A DNA stretch of 64,000 bases from Caulobacteraceae bacterium (GCA_947475735.1 CANJLQ010000002.1:267513-331512); one strand, 5' to 3'; positions 17,945 through 28,846 are shown, numbered from the stretch's first letter. Numbers and translations: made by a program. Notes: generated by a model not told the origin, from the sequence alone.

Positions 17945-18886
17945 TCAGGACGCCGGCGTCTCGGGCACCCAGACGAAGCTGTCCTCGCGACGCTGGATGC
18001 GGCCCAGGCCCGGATAAGGGAAGTGAACGGCGTAGATCAGCAGGTTCTCGGACGCCGCCCGGCTCAGCAGGGCCTGACGGCTGGCCTCGGCGACGGCTTC
18101 GTTTCCGTCGAAAGCGATGGTCCAGGTCGGCTGCTGCACCGAGACGACCGAGTGGTGCATGGCGTCGCCGATGTAGATCAGCTTCTGGTCGCCCGAGGCG
18201 ATCTCATAGCCCGTGTGGCCCGGGGTGTGGCCGTCGATGGCATAGGCCTTGATGGCGGGGGTCACCTGGGCGCCGGGCGCGAAGGTCTCGACCTTGGGCG
18301 TGATGGCGGTAACCAGTGCGGCCAGCTGCGCATCGGCCTGGATCGCCGTCCATTCGGCGGCGGTCATGCGGATGGTGGCATTGGGGAAGGTCAGGGCCCC
18401 GGACCCATCCACCAGTCCCGCGACGTGGTCGCCGTGACCGTGCGAGATCAGGATGTCGGTGATCTGGTCGGGCTGAACGTCGGCGGCCGCCAGCGAAGCG
18501 ACCAGCTTGCCGGCATTTGCGCCCATGCTGGCCCCGCCGCCCGCATCGATCAGCACCAGACGCTGGCCGTCGCGCACCAGCAGCGGCTGGATCGACAGAT
18601 CCAGGGTATCCCCGGGCAGACCCGCCGCCGTCAGCAGGGCAGAGACCTCTTCAGGCGTCTGGCCCACGGCCAGGACGCTGTTGTCGTTGGGCAGGCCGGT
18701 CAGTCCGCCGTCGCGAAGGGCGACCAGTTCCAGGCTGCCGACCCGCAAACGGGTCACGTCCGGGCTTGCGGCGGGGGCCTCGGCGGCGGCCGGCTCAGCC
18801 TTCTCGGTCGGCTGGGAGCAGCCGGCCGCAGCGATCAGGGTGGACAACAGGACGCCGGCGGCGGCCAGTTTCAGATGGGACGACAT
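17945..18886 (-). CDS. MBL-fold metallohydrolase lipoprotein
   Basis: A 313-residue metallo-beta-lactamase-fold hydrolase. The signal ends in AAAGC with lipid Cys23. The metal site is SHGHGDHVAGL (HxHxDH), with further ligands in DGHTPGHTGYE and YIGDAMHH. The layout (IDAGGGASMG, GHTPGHTGY) resembles quorum-quenching lactonases and related periplasmic hydrolases rather than true beta-lactamases; the substrate is unknown. The ATG at 18886 was chosen over 18919 because the signal peptide starts there. Confidence 0.9.
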   Translation of the reverse strand: MSSHLKLAAAGVLLSTLIAAAGCSQPTEKAEPAAAEAPAASPDVTRLRVGSLELVALRDGGLTGLPNDNSVLAVGQTPEEVSALLTAAGLPGDTLDLSIQPLLVRDGQRLVLIDAGGGASMGANAGKLVASLAAADVQPDQITDILISHGHGDHVAGLVDGSGALTFPNATIRMTAAEWTAIQADAQLAALVTAITPKVETFAPGAQVTPAIKAYAIDGHTPGHTGYEIASGDQKLIYIGDAMHHSVVSVQQPTWTIAFDGNEAVAEASRQALLSRAASENLLIYAVHFPYPGLGRIQRREDSFVWVPETPAS

Positions 18887-18998
18887 GGGAAACCTCGGCT
18901 TCGGGGGCGAAATGGCCAAGCTGAGATAGGCGCGACCGCTGACGGCGCCAGTGGGGCGGATCGTGAAGCTTTCGCGACAACCCGCCCCGTCAGGCGCG

Positions 18999-19613
18999 TT
19001 AGGCCGTCGCGGCCGCGAACAGGGCGTTGGCCTTGTTCCAGTTCACCACCTCCCAGAAGGCCTTCAGATAGTCGGCGCGGCGGTTCTGGTACTTGAGATA
19101 ATAGGCGTGTTCCCAGACGTCGGCCCCCAGAACGACCGCGCCCTTCTCGTCGGCCACGTCCATCAGGGGATTGTCCTGGTTGGGTGTCGAGGTGACCTTC
19201 AGCTTGCCGTCCTGGACGATCAGCCAGGCCCAGCCCGAGCCGAACTGGCCGGCGCCGGCGGCGTTAAACGCCTCCTTGAACTTCTCCAGACCGCCCAGAT
19301 CGCGCTCGATGGCGGCCGACAGTTCTGCCGAGGGCTGACCGCCCTGCCCGGCCGGGGCCAGAAGCTCCCAGAACAGGGCGTGGTTCCAGTGGCCGCCGCC
19401 GTTGTTGCGGACCGCCTTGGGGGCCTTGGAAATCGCAGCGAACAGCTCTTCCAGCGACTTGCCCTGCAGGCTCGCGTCCGCGTCCACCGCCTTGTTCAGA
19501 TTGTCGACGTAGGTCTGGTGGTGCTTGTCGTGGTGGAAGGTCATCGTCTCCTTGTCGATGGCCGGTTCCAGCGCGTCATAGGCATAGGGCAGCGGCGGCA
19601 GGGTGAAGGCCAT
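18999..19613 (-). CDS. sodA: superoxide dismutase, Fe/Mn family
   Basis: A 204-residue cytosolic enzyme that dismutates superoxide to oxygen and hydrogen peroxide. Metal ligands are His27 ([10 protein letters not shown]), His in [12 protein letters not shown], and Asp/His in [15 protein letters not shown]. The GGGHWNH block and [10 protein letters not shown] are closer to Mn-type or cambialistic enzymes than to E. coli SodB, but metal choice cannot be settled from sequence. AAGGA about eight bases upstream supports the start. It lies about 100 bases from the lipoprotein hydrolase gene on the same strand. Confidence 0.96.
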   Translation of the reverse strand: MAFTLPPLPYAYDALEPAIDKETMTFHHDKHHQTYVDNLNKAVDADASLQGKSLEELFAAISKAPKAVRNNGGGHWNHALFWELLAPAGQGGQPSAELSAAIERDLGGLEKFKEAFNAAGAGQFGSGWAWLIVQDGKLKVTSTPNQDNPLMDVADEKGAVVLGADVWEHAYYLKYQNRRADYLKAFWEVVNWNKANALFAAATA

Positions 19614-19711
19614 GGGGAGGTTCCTTGTGGTCGGTGAATCCGTAACGCGCATGTAGGCGTCCCGGCCCCGGAAGGAACCCCCCGCGTGTCATGCCGGACG
19701 TCGCACGGCGA

Positions 19712-20095
19712 CTATCCGGGACGATGCATCGCGCAGATCTTGTTGCCCGAGGGATCGCGCAGATAGGCCAGGATCAGGGTGCCGAACGGCCCGTTGCGCT
19801 CTCCAGGCGGGTCCTCGATGGCGGTGCCACCGGCCGCGACACCGGCGTCGTGGAAGGCCTGGACCATCTCGGGCGTTTTCGCATGGAAGCCGATGGTGCC
19901 GCCGTTGGCGTGGCAGGCGGGCTCGCCGTCGATCGGCGTGCCGATGGCGAAGGCCCCCATGCGGGTCCGCCACCAGTAGCGGCCCTTGGCGTCCGGCCCG
20001 GCTCCCGGGTCAACGCCCAGCGCGCCCAGAGCGGCGTCATAGAATTTGCGCGACGCCTCGGTGTCGTTGGCCCCGACGGTGACGTGGGTGAACAT
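19712..20095 (-). CDS. VOC-family (glyoxalase-like) protein
   Basis: A 127-residue vicinal-oxygen-chelate protein built from two beta-alpha-beta modules. It begins MFTHVTVGANDTEASRKFYD and ends YLRDPSGNKICAMHRP, both hallmark segments with the His and acidic metal ligands. Members include glyoxalases, dioxygenases and small-molecule binding proteins; no specific substrate can be assigned. It sits 61 bases downstream of the formaldehyde dehydrogenase gene on the same strand, so a link to detoxification is plausible. Confidence 0.88.
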   Translation of the reverse strand: MFTHVTVGANDTEASRKFYDAALGALGVDPGAGPDAKGRYWWRTRMGAFAIGTPIDGEPACHANGGTIGFHAKTPEMVQAFHDAGVAAGGTAIEDPPGERNGPFGTLILAYLRDPSGNKICAMHRPG

Positions 20096-20156
20096 GGTGG
20101 TCTCTCTCCCTGTTGTATGGCGACGCTAGCCGAGTCCGTTTCTCAATGCAACGGAC

Positions 20157-21263
<1,107 letters not shown>

Positions 21264-21321
21264 GGGCTCTCTCCTGAGTCGTGGCCCTTCCTAGACGAAG
21301 CCGGGGGCGCCATGAAACGGC

Positions 21322-22035
21322 ATGCGGCATCGAAACATCGTCATCCTGACCGGCGCCGGCGTCTCGGCGGAATCCGGCGTGCCGACCTTCCGCTCCGACG
21401 ACGGTCTGTGGCTGGGGCATAGTGTCGAGGATGTCGCGACGCCCGAGGCCTTCGCGCGCGATCCGGCCTTGGTACAGGACTTCTACAACCAGCGGCGTCG
21501 CCAGATGGCCGAGGTCCAGCCCAACGCAGCCCACCGCGCCACCGCGGACTTCGCCGCGCGCTGGCCTGGGCGGCTGACGCTCGTCACCCAGAACGTCGAC
21601 GACCTGCACGACCGCGCCCACGCCGAGACCCCGCCCGCCGCCGGGTTCCAGCTGATCCACATGCACGGCGAACTGCTGAAGGTTCAGTGCACGGCGACGG
21701 GCCGCATCCTCGACTGGACCCAGGACCTGGACGCCTTCCACGACAGCCCGTTCAGCCCCGACGGCTGGCTGAGGCCCCACATCGTCTGGTTCGGCGAGTT
21801 TCCGCTGCACATGGACCGGATCGAGCGGGCGCTGTCGGCCTGCGACCTGTTCGTCTCCATCGGCACCTCGGGCGAGGTCTATCCGGCGGCGGGCTTCGTG
21901 CGGCGCGCCCGCATGGCCGGGGCGCGGACGGTGGAGATCAATCTGGAGCCCAGCCTGGGCGCGACCCTGTTCGACGACGGCGTCTATGGCCCGGCGACGC
22001 AGACGGTGCCTGCGTTTCTCGACGGACTGACCTAG
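21322..22035 (+). CDS. cobB: sirtuin, NAD-dependent protein deacylase
   Basis: A 237-residue Sir2-family protein that removes acyl groups from lysines using NAD. The NAD site is GAGVSAESGVPTFR (11-24), followed by TQNVDDLHDRAH and the catalytic His in LIHMHGEL. FYNQRRRQ contains the Tyr-x-x-Arg pair that gives class III sirtuins (E. coli CobB, SIRT5) affinity for succinyl and other acidic acyl groups. The usual Cys4 zinc module is absent: only one Cys remains (VQCTATG). It is divergent from frmA (58 bases). Its stop codon interlocks with that of trmJ. Confidence 0.93.
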   Translation: MRHRNIVILTGAGVSAESGVPTFRSDDGLWLGHSVEDVATPEAFARDPALVQDFYNQRRRQMAEVQPNAAHRATADFAARWPGRLTLVTQNVDDLHDRAHAETPPAAGFQLIHMHGELLKVQCTATGRILDWTQDLDAFHDSPFSPDGWLRPHIVWFGEFPLHMDRIERALSACDLFVSIGTSGEVYPAAGFVRRARMAGARTVEINLEPSLGATLFDDGVYGPATQTVPAFLDGLT

Positions 22036-22805
22036 TCCTTGGGCTTCTGCTCGGCGGCCAGACGCGCCAGCACCCGCCCGCGCCCCTTGGACAGGGCGTG
22101 GATCACGCCCCGAAACGTCGCCACCTCCTGCTCGGAGAAGGCCGCGCGACCCAGCATGACGCGCAGGTTCTGGCTCATCGACCGGGTCTTCTCGGGCGGG
22201 TGGAAGAAGCCGGCGGCCTCGAGCTCGGTTTCCAGGTGTTCGTACATGCCAACCATCAGGGCCCCGGATGCCGGCGGATCGCCGTCGCGGAAGCCGGGCG
22301 GAGGCGCGTCCAGGATCAGGGTGCGCCATTCATAGGCGTTGATCGCCACGGCCTGGGCCAGGTTCAGCGAATGGTGACGCGGGTCGATGGGGATGGTGAC
22401 GATGCCCTGGCACAGGGCGATGTCGGTCGTCTCCAGCCCCGCCCGCTCGCCCCCGAACAGCAGGCCGACCTTTAGGCCAGACGCGGCGTCATCGAACAGG
22501 ACGCGCGCCCCCTCGCGCGGGGTCCGCACCGGCTGGCGCGTCTCGCGCGGGCGGGCGGTGGTGGCGAAGACGGTGTTCAGGTCGGCGGTCGCTGAGGCTA
22601 CGCTGTCGAACACCTCGACCCCCTCCAGCACCCAGTCGGCGCCCGAGGCCGAGGGCCAGGCCCGCTCCTGGGGCCAGCCGTCACGCGGGGTGACCAGCCT
22701 CAGCCGATCCAGACCGAAGTTCGCCATGACCCGCGCCACAGCGCCGATGTTCTCGGCCATCTGCGGCTTGTCGAGGATGACGACGGGGGCGTTGGCGTCG
22801 ACCAA
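22032..22805 (-). CDS. trmJ: tRNA 2'-O-methyltransferase TrmJ
   Basis: A 257-residue SpoU-family SAM-dependent methyltransferase that methylates the ribose of tRNA position 32. The knot fold is shown by ILDKPQMAENIGAVARVMANFG at the N-terminus, LLFGGERAGL, and IPIDPRHHSLNLAQAVAINAYE. A C-terminal extension typical of TrmJ follows (TRSMSQNLRVMLGRA). The start is TTG at 22805; the first in-frame ATG would remove the first strand of the fold, so TTG is preferred. It begins five bases after the S1/P1 nuclease gene, which suggests translational coupling. Confidence 0.94.
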   Translation of the reverse strand: MVDANAPVVILDKPQMAENIGAVARVMANFGLDRLRLVTPRDGWPQERAWPSASGADWVLEGVEVFDSVASATADLNTVFATTARPRETRQPVRTPREGARVLFDDAASGLKVGLLFGGERAGLETTDIALCQGIVTIPIDPRHHSLNLAQAVAINAYEWRTLILDAPPPGFRDGDPPASGALMVGMYEHLETELEAAGFFHPPEKTRSMSQNLRVMLGRAAFSEQEVATFRGVIHALSKGRGRVLARLAAEQKPKD

Positions 22806-22810
22806 GGCGA

Positions 22811-23845
22811 TCAGTCCGTCCCGACCATCGCGCCCCAGGCGTCGGCCGTGCCGGCCTCGACCTCGGCGACGCTGACGGCGGGCCAGCCGATCGACTGGGT
22901 GCCCGCGTCGCGCCAGGCCAGGGTGATCAGGTCGCGCAGCTCTCCGGCGGCGGCGCCCAGGCGCAGGGTGGCGAACTCGACCCCGCGCGGATCGGCCTCG
23001 CCGAAGCCGCCGGCCTTCTCCAGCCGATAGAAGGGAATGACCTGACCCAGGGTCGCCGTCAGATAGGTCGCCGTTCGCGCCCGCAGCTCGAACCCGTCCA
23101 GAGCGGGGGCCGGCATGGCCGCCTCGACCGTGTCCAGCCGAGCCGTGCGGCGGGTGAAGGCCCCCTCGAAGGCCCCGTGCGTCTGGCGCGAGGTGGTGAA
23201 GCCTTCCGGGTTCGGCGTGTTCCGGTCCCAGCCGTTGTAGTGGATCGACAGGTGGTGCGGCTGGGAGCCGTCGCCGACATAGTGCGACAGATAGCCGATG
23301 TCCCTCAGGATCAGCGTCTCGCGCCGCAGCCGGTCCTCGCGGTACCAGGCGCGCTTGGCCGGATCGGTCTCGCGCGCCTCGGCGGCGTTCAGCACGCGCC
23401 AGGTGGCGAAGTCGCGGGCCAGCTGCTGATAGCCGTCCATGATCGCATAGGGCAGGTAGCCGGCATCGTTGACCTCGATGTCCGCAGCCAGCAGCAGGGC
23501 GTCGTACTCGCTCTTCAGCTCCGGCAGTTCGGCCAGCGTGGGCCCCGCCGCCGTCATGACCCGTCCCTCGTCTGTCAGATCGACGAAGTGCGCTGTGTCG
23601 CGCTCGCGGTCGTGGGGCTGGCCGGCTCCCTTGGTGCGGTCCGGCTCGCGCGACAGTTCGCCGACCTCGGCGATCGCGCCGGGTTCCCGCAGGAAGGCGG
23701 GCAGCTCGTCAGACAGGGCCCGCATGGCCGCCACCCCGATCAGCCGATGGCCGGTCGCGCCCCAGGCGTCGGCGGGCGTCGACGACCCAAAGGCGGCGGC
23801 TCCGGCCAGGGCGATGACGGACGCGGCGAGGGCGAGACGCTTCAT
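22811..23845 (-). CDS. exported S1/P1-type nuclease
   Basis: A 344-residue zinc-dependent phosphodiesterase of the S1/P1 nuclease family. The signal peptide ends before AWGATGHRLIG, so the mature chain begins WGATGH, supplying the N-terminal Trp1 and His6 zinc ligands as in P1. Further ligands are in TAHFVDL and LSHYVGDGSQPHH (His-x3-Asp). The last His-x3-Asp of P1 appears as HGAFE, with Glu for Asp. It is expected to act in the periplasm or medium on single-stranded nucleic acid or 3'-nucleotides. It is co-directional with trmJ. Confidence 0.9.
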   Translation of the reverse strand: MKRLALAASVIALAGAAAFGSSTPADAWGATGHRLIGVAAMRALSDELPAFLREPGAIAEVGELSREPDRTKGAGQPHDRERDTAHFVDLTDEGRVMTAAGPTLAELPELKSEYDALLLAADIEVNDAGYLPYAIMDGYQQLARDFATWRVLNAAEARETDPAKRAWYREDRLRRETLILRDIGYLSHYVGDGSQPHHLSIHYNGWDRNTPNPEGFTTSRQTHGAFEGAFTRRTARLDTVEAAMPAPALDGFELRARTATYLTATLGQVIPFYRLEKAGGFGEADPRGVEFATLRLGAAAGELRDLITLAWRDAGTQSIGWPAVSVAEVEAGTADAWGAMVGTD

Positions 23846-23875
23846 GGCGGAAACTCCGGGAGACAGGCCCGCCGG

Positions 23876-24550
23876 TTAAATCCAGGCCGCCACCGCGTCC
23901 AGCGGCTTCTTGTCCAGGGCCGCGACCGGCACGGTCGCGTTCGCGGCCGGATGGCCGGCCACCAGCAGCAGGAAGGGCTTCTCCCCCTCCGGCCGCCCGC
24001 AGATCTCGCTGAGGAAACTCATCGGCGCGGGCGTGTGGGTCAGGGTCGCGAGACCCGCCTGATGCAGGGCCGCGATCAGGAAGCCCGTGGCGATGCCGAC
24101 GCTCTCGGGGACGTAGTAGTTCTTCTTGGCGTCGCCGGGTCGGGGGCCGCCGCGCTTCTGGGCGAAGACGGCGATCAGAACGGGCGCGACCTCCAGAAAG
24201 CTCTTGTCCGGATCGGTCCCGAGAGGGGCTAGGGCGTCCAGCCATTCCTGCGGGGCCTTGGTGGCATAGAACTCCCGCTCCTCGGCCTCGGCCGCCTCGC
24301 GGATGCGGCGGCGCGCCTCGACGCTCTCGATGACGGCGAAGAACCACGGCTGGTGATTGGCCCCGGAGGGTGCGCCGGCCGCCGTCAGGATCGCCGCCTC
24401 CACGATCCGTCGATCGACCGGGCGGTCGGCATAGTCGCGCACCGTCCGCCGCCTCGCCATCAGGTCGCGGAACGCCTCGGCTCGCGCCAGCCGCTCGGCC
24501 TCTGCCAGATCAGGATAGCCACTCAGGGGCGTCGAAGGATGGTCACGCAT
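23876..24550 (-). CDS. nitroreductase, iodotyrosine-deiodinase-like
   Basis: A 224-residue flavin oxidoreductase of the nitroreductase superfamily. FMN contacts are in RRRTVRDYADRPV and APSGANHQPWFF. The block KKNYYVPESVGIATGFLIAALH and LATLTHTPAPMSFL closely resembles the iodotyrosine deiodinase branch (reductive dehalogenases) rather than NfsA/NfsB. The natural substrate in bacteria of this branch is unclear. It lies 30 bases upstream of the S1/P1 nuclease gene on the same strand. Confidence 0.9.
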   Translation of the reverse strand: MRDHPSTPLSGYPDLAEAERLARAEAFRDLMARRRTVRDYADRPVDRRIVEAAILTAAGAPSGANHQPWFFAVIESVEARRRIREAAEAEEREFYATKAPQEWLDALAPLGTDPDKSFLEVAPVLIAVFAQKRGGPRPGDAKKNYYVPESVGIATGFLIAALHQAGLATLTHTPAPMSFLSEICGRPEGEKPFLLLVAGHPAANATVPVAALDKKPLDAVAAWI

Positions 24551-24672
24551 GTCGACCTCACTAGCCGCCCAGAGCTTTGGCGACCAGCGTCGTGCCTCCT
24601 CTCGCTCCGTCGCTTGACGCCGACCGGGCCACCCCCCTACGCCTGCTTCTCGCCCTTTCGCCGGAGCCCGCC

Positions 24673-26034
24673 ATGAAACGCCTCGCCCTCGCCTGCGCCC
24701 TGGTCGCGATCGCGGCCGGACCCGCCCTGGCCCAAACCACGACCACGGTCCAGCGCAGCGCCGTCGAGGCCCACATGGCCTTTCTGGCGGGCGACGAGCT
24801 TCAGGGTCGCGGCAGCGCCACCCGGGACGAGGCCATCGCCGCCGCCTATGTCGCCGCCCAGTTCCGACTGGCGGGCCTGACCCCGGTGCCGGGAATGGAC
24901 GGCCACCTGCAACGCGCGCCGGTGGTGATGACGACCCCCTCGGGCGCGGCCCGGCTGACGCTCGGTGGCACCACGCTGGAGCAGGGTCGCGACTTCGCCA
25001 TCCTGACCGGCGGACTGACGGCCGCCTCGGGGGCGCTGACCGTCGCCCAGGGCGCGGACGCCGCTGCCCTGCCCGCCTCGGCCGAGGCCCTGATGATCGC
25101 GCCGGCCGAAGGGCCCGGCGTGCGCGCCGTGTTCGGTGCGGCCATGCGGTCGGGGGCCCGCCTGATCCTGATGCGCCGCACCGAGGCTCTGGCTCAGGCC
25201 ACGGCCGGCAGTGCCTCGGCCGCCCGCGTCGTTCGCCTCTCGGACACCCCGGCCCGGTCCGGGCCGGTCGCCCTGGTGCTGTCGCCCGAGGTCTGGGACC
25301 GGCTGGCGGCGACGGGCGGAGAGGTCCGCTACGACCCAGGCCAGGCGACGATCGAGACCGGCGTCACCACCAACGCGATGGGCTGGCTGGCGGGATCGGA
25401 GCCCGACGGTCCGGTCCTGATGGTCTCCGCCCACCTGGATCACGTCGGCGTACGCCCGGACGGGGTGGTGATGCACGGCGCCAACGACGACGCCTCCGGC
25501 ACGGTCGCGGTGATCGAACTGGCCCGCGCCCTGGCCGGCAGCGGCCCGCACCGGATGAACATTCTATTCGTGGCCTATGGCGCGGAAGAGGTCGGCCTGC
25601 TGGGCTCGCGCTACTTCGTGGCCAACCCGCCTGTGCCGCTGGACCGCATCCGCGCCAACCTGGAGATCGAGATGATCGGCGACCAGGATCCTCAGCTGCC
25701 CGCCGGCGTGATGATGATGACCGGCTTCGAGCGGTCGAACTTCGGGCCGGAGCTCCAGGCGCGGGGCGCCCTGATCGGTCCGGACCCCTATCCCGAGCAG
25801 AACTTCTTCCAGCGCTCGGACAACTACGCCCTGGCCCAGCGAGGGGTCGTGGCCCACACGGTGTCCGGCTGGGCGACCATCCCGACCTACCACACGCCGG
25901 AAGACACCATCGCCAACATCAACTTCGACTTCATGACCGCCGCGATCCAGTCCCTGGTCGCGCCCCTGGCCGCCGTCGCCGAGGGCGACGTGGTCCCGAC
26001 CTGGGCCGAGGGCGGCCGCCCCGAGGCGCCCTGA
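24673..26034 (+). CDS. exported M28-family metallopeptidase
   Basis: A 453-residue zinc aminopeptidase-like protein. It has a signal peptide (KRLALACALVAIAAGPALAQ) and a protease-associated-like insert in the first half. The M28 domain follows: SAHLDHVGV, HGANDDASGTVAVIELA with the bridging Asp, YGAEEVGLLGS with the catalytic Glu-Glu, EMIGDQD, and a C-terminal His in IPTYHTPEDT. All five zinc ligands appear present. GGAG nine bases before the ATG at 24673 fixes the start. It is probably periplasmic and cleaves N-terminal residues from peptides. Confidence 0.92.
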   Translation: MKRLALACALVAIAAGPALAQTTTTVQRSAVEAHMAFLAGDELQGRGSATRDEAIAAAYVAAQFRLAGLTPVPGMDGHLQRAPVVMTTPSGAARLTLGGTTLEQGRDFAILTGGLTAASGALTVAQGADAAALPASAEALMIAPAEGPGVRAVFGAAMRSGARLILMRRTEALAQATAGSASAARVVRLSDTPARSGPVALVLSPEVWDRLAATGGEVRYDPGQATIETGVTTNAMGWLAGSEPDGPVLMVSAHLDHVGVRPDGVVMHGANDDASGTVAVIELARALAGSGPHRMNILFVAYGAEEVGLLGSRYFVANPPVPLDRIRANLEIEMIGDQDPQLPAGVMMMTGFERSNFGPELQARGALIGPDPYPEQNFFQRSDNYALAQRGVVAHTVSGWATIPTYHTPEDTIANINFDFMTAAIQSLVAPLAAVAEGDVVPTWAEGGRPEAP

Positions 26035-26100
26035 CCGAGCCTGGCCCGCGTTTGACCCCGTCAGCGACCCGGTTCAGAAGCGCCGGGCGAAGGAGGGCGA

Positions 26101-27405
26101 ATGTCCGGACAGGCTGAAGGCATCGCCATCGTCGGCGGAGGGTTCTCCGGTGCCATGCTGGCGGCGCGGCTGGCCGAGCGCGGCATGGCCTCGACGCTGG
26201 TCAACCGCACGACGGACTTCGGCCGGGGTGTCGCCTATTCTACCCCCTTCGACGGCCATCTGCTGAACGTGCGCTCGGCCCGGATGAGCGCCCTGGCCGA
26301 CCAGCCGGGCCATTTTGTCGCCTGGCTGGAGGCGAACCAACCCGATCTGGCCGACCCCGACGGCTTTGCGCCGCGTCGCGTCTATGGCGACTACGTCCGC
26401 GCGCGACTGGAGACGGTGGAGGCCGCCCATCCCGGCCTGGTCCGGCGGGTCATCGGCGACGTCGCGGCGATCGACGACGACGGCCTGCGCCTGTCGGACG
26501 GATCGCGCATGGCGGCTCGGGCGGTGGTGCTGGCCACCGGCAACCCGGCCCCGAGGACCGCCGAGGTCGGAGCGTCCGACCGCGTCATCGCCGACCCTTG
26601 GGCCTCCGGCACGCTGGACCGGATCGGTCTCGACGATAACGTCCTGATCGTCGGCACCGGCCTGACCATGGTCGACATGCTGCTGATGATTCAGGGGCGC
26701 GGTTGGACCGGCCGGGCCACGGCCCTGTCGCGGCGCGGCCTGATGCCCCGGGCTCATGGCGAGCGTCCCGATCCTGCCCTTGGCCCGACAGAGACCCTGC
26801 TGTCTGGGCCTTTGTCGCGGCGCCTTCACGAGGCCCGCCGCCTGTCGGACAGCGGGGGCTGGCGCGAGGTGATGGAGGGTCTGCGCCCGATCACCGCCGA
26901 TCTCTGGACCCAGGCCGATCTGTCTACCCGCCGCAGGATCGTGCGCCACCTGCGCCCCTTCTGGGACGTCCACCGCCACCGTCTGGCGCCCGGGATCGGC
27001 GCGACGATGCAGCGGCTTGCGGCGGCAGGGCGGCTCACCGTCGTCACCGGCCGGGTGCGGTCAATCACCCCCCACGATCACGGCGTTCGTCTCGACTGGC
27101 GCGCTCGACATGGGGATGCCGAGCCCCTGACCGCCCCCTGGCTGATCGATTGCACCGGCCCTGGCCACGCCGCGGACGCCGATCCCCTGACCGCGCCCCT
27201 GATCGAGAGCGGTCGCGCGCGGTTGGACCCCCTGCGCCTCGGCCTCGACCTCGACCCGATGGGCCGCGTCCTGGACCGCGACGGCCGCCCCGACTCGGCA
27301 CTGTTCGTCCTGGGCCCCCCCGCCCGCGCCGCCTTCTGGGAGACGATCGCCGTGCCGGATATCCGCAAACGGATCGAGGATGTGGCGAGCGCGCTGGCCC
27401 CCTAG
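26101..27405 (+). CDS. FAD-dependent NAD(P)-binding protein
   Basis: A 434-residue flavoprotein of the FAD-NAD(P)-binding group (HI0933/NAD_binding_9-like). The dinucleotide fold is [19 protein letters not shown] at the N-terminus. GRGVAYSTP and [15 protein letters not shown] follow, and a second nucleotide site is [15 protein letters not shown] near residue 180. The substrate is unknown. AAGGAGG (26090-26096) just before the ATG supports the start. Its stop codon overlaps the glmM stop in CTAG. Confidence 0.9.
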   Translation: MSGQAEGIAIVGGGFSGAMLAARLAERGMASTLVNRTTDFGRGVAYSTPFDGHLLNVRSARMSALADQPGHFVAWLEANQPDLADPDGFAPRRVYGDYVRARLETVEAAHPGLVRRVIGDVAAIDDDGLRLSDGSRMAARAVVLATGNPAPRTAEVGASDRVIADPWASGTLDRIGLDDNVLIVGTGLTMVDMLLMIQGRGWTGRATALSRRGLMPRAHGERPDPALGPTETLLSGPLSRRLHEARRLSDSGGWREVMEGLRPITADLWTQADLSTRRRIVRHLRPFWDVHRHRLAPGIGATMQRLAAAGRLTVVTGRVRSITPHDHGVRLDWRARHGDAEPLTAPWLIDCTGPGHAADADPLTAPLIESGRARLDPLRLGLDLDPMGRVLDRDGRPDSALFVLGPPARAAFWETIAVPDIRKRIEDVASALAP

Positions 27406-28751
27406 CCCGCCGCCTTCACCGCCGCCGAGACATCCGCCACCACCCGCTTCACCAGAACTCCGTCGTCGCCCTCGGCCATCACACGGATCAGCTTTTCGGT
27501 GCCGGAGGGGCGGACCAGCAACCGCCCCTGGCCGTTCAGCGCCGCCTCCCCTTCCGCGATCGCGGCCTTGACCTTGGCGTCGTCCAGCGGCTTGCCGGAA
27601 TTGAAGCGCACGTTCTGCAGCAGCTGCGGCACCGGCTCGAACTGGCGGGCCAGCTCGCTCATGGGCTTGCCGCTCTCGACCAGAACCGCCAGCACCTGCA
27701 GCGCCGCCATCAGGCCGTCGCCGGTCGTGGCGTGGTCGTGCAGGATCAGGTGGCCCGACTGTTCGCCGCCCAGGTTGAAGCCGCCCTCGCGCATCCGCTC
27801 CATGACGTAGCGATCGCCGACCTTGGTCCGCTGCAGGGTCAGACCATCGCCCTTCAGCACCCGCTCCAGACCCAGGTTGGACATGACGGTGGCGACCACC
27901 CCTCCGCCTGCCAGTCGACCGCGCCGGGCCCAGTCGCGCGCGATCAGGGCCATGATCTGGTCGCCGTCGACGATCTTGCCGTTCTCGTCGCAGATGATCA
28001 GCCGGTCGGCGTCACCGTCCAGGGCGATGCCGATGTCCGCGCGATACTGCTTGACCGCGGCAGCCACCGTGCCGGGATAGGTCGAGCCGCAGTCGGCGTT
28101 GATGTTGGTGCCGTTCGGGGTGTCGCCGACGGCGCAGACCTCGGCCCCCAGCTCGAACAGGGTCGTCGGCGCGACGCGGTAGGCCGCCCCGTTGGCGCAA
28201 TCGATGGCGATGCGCAGGCCCGCCAGACTGAGGTGCTTGGGAAAGGCCGCCTTGGCGATCTCGGAATAACGCCAGGGCGCCTCATCGATGCGCTTGACCC
28301 GACCCAGCTGGCTGGACGGCGCCAGACCTTCGTCGAGACCCGCATCCATCATCGCTTCGATCTTCAGCTCGATTTCGTCGGACAGCTTATAGCCGTCCGG
28401 GCCGAACAGCTTGATGCCGTTGTCCGCATAGTCGTTGTGCGACGCCGAGATCATGACGCCCAGGTCGGCCCGCATCGACCTCGTCATCATCGCCACCCCT
28501 GGCGTCGGGATGGGTCCGAAGGTCCGCACGTCCATGCCGACCGAGGCGAAGCCCGCCACCAGGGCCGGCTCGATCATGTATCCCGACAGCCGCGTGTCCT
28601 TGCCGATGACCACGAGGTGGCGCCGGTCGTCGCCCGACATGAACAGCCGCCCCGCCGCCAGCCCGACCCGCAGGGCCACCTCGGCGGTCATGGGGCTGAC
28701 GTTGGCGCGGCCCCGGATCCCGTCAGTCCCAAAATATTTGCGTTCGCCCAT
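27402..28751 (-). CDS. glmM: phosphoglucosamine mutase
   Basis: Interconverts glucosamine-6-phosphate and glucosamine-1-phosphate, the step after GlmS toward UDP-GlcNAc for peptidoglycan and LPS. It is 449 residues from the ATG at 28751, which has GGAGGGG upstream; a longer frame from 28787 is less likely. Domains: [10 protein letters not shown], the phosphoserine loop ISASHND (Ser104) where most family members have SASHNP, the magnesium loop DGDADR, the sugar loop GGEQSGH, and the C-terminal phosphate-binding [12 protein letters not shown]. It is divergent from glmS, 135 bases apart. Confidence 0.96.
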   Translation of the reverse strand: MGERKYFGTDGIRGRANVSPMTAEVALRVGLAAGRLFMSGDDRRHLVVIGKDTRLSGYMIEPALVAGFASVGMDVRTFGPIPTPGVAMMTRSMRADLGVMISASHNDYADNGIKLFGPDGYKLSDEIELKIEAMMDAGLDEGLAPSSQLGRVKRIDEAPWRYSEIAKAAFPKHLSLAGLRIAIDCANGAAYRVAPTTLFELGAEVCAVGDTPNGTNINADCGSTYPGTVAAAVKQYRADIGIALDGDADRLIICDENGKIVDGDQIMALIARDWARRGRLAGGGVVATVMSNLGLERVLKGDGLTLQRTKVGDRYVMERMREGGFNLGGEQSGHLILHDHATTGDGLMAALQVLAVLVESGKPMSELARQFEPVPQLLQNVRFNSGKPLDDAKVKAAIAEGEAALNGQGRLLVRPSGTEKLIRVMAEGDDGVLVKRVVADVSAAVKAAG

Positions 28752-28826
28752 GGCCGACCCCTCCGCCGCAATCATCCGAAACGCCAATTTAGGTGATGAC
28801 GTGTAAAGGCCGTCCTAGACGACACT

Positions 28827-28846
28827 GCGAAGGCCGTCACCTTCGC
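28827..28846 (+). promoter_or_regulatory. hairpin in the glmS leader
   Basis: GCGAAGG and CCTTCGC pair perfectly around a six-base loop, about 40 bases upstream of the glmS start and within the shared glmM/glmS regulatory gap. The sequence does not resemble a glmS ribozyme core and is too short for one. Its role is unknown. Confidence 0.4.

Noticed and set aside
26703..28796. 697-codon frame across the FAD protein and antisense to glmM
   Set aside because: It overlaps two solid genes, and its sequence is Arg/Pro-rich with no recognisable motif.
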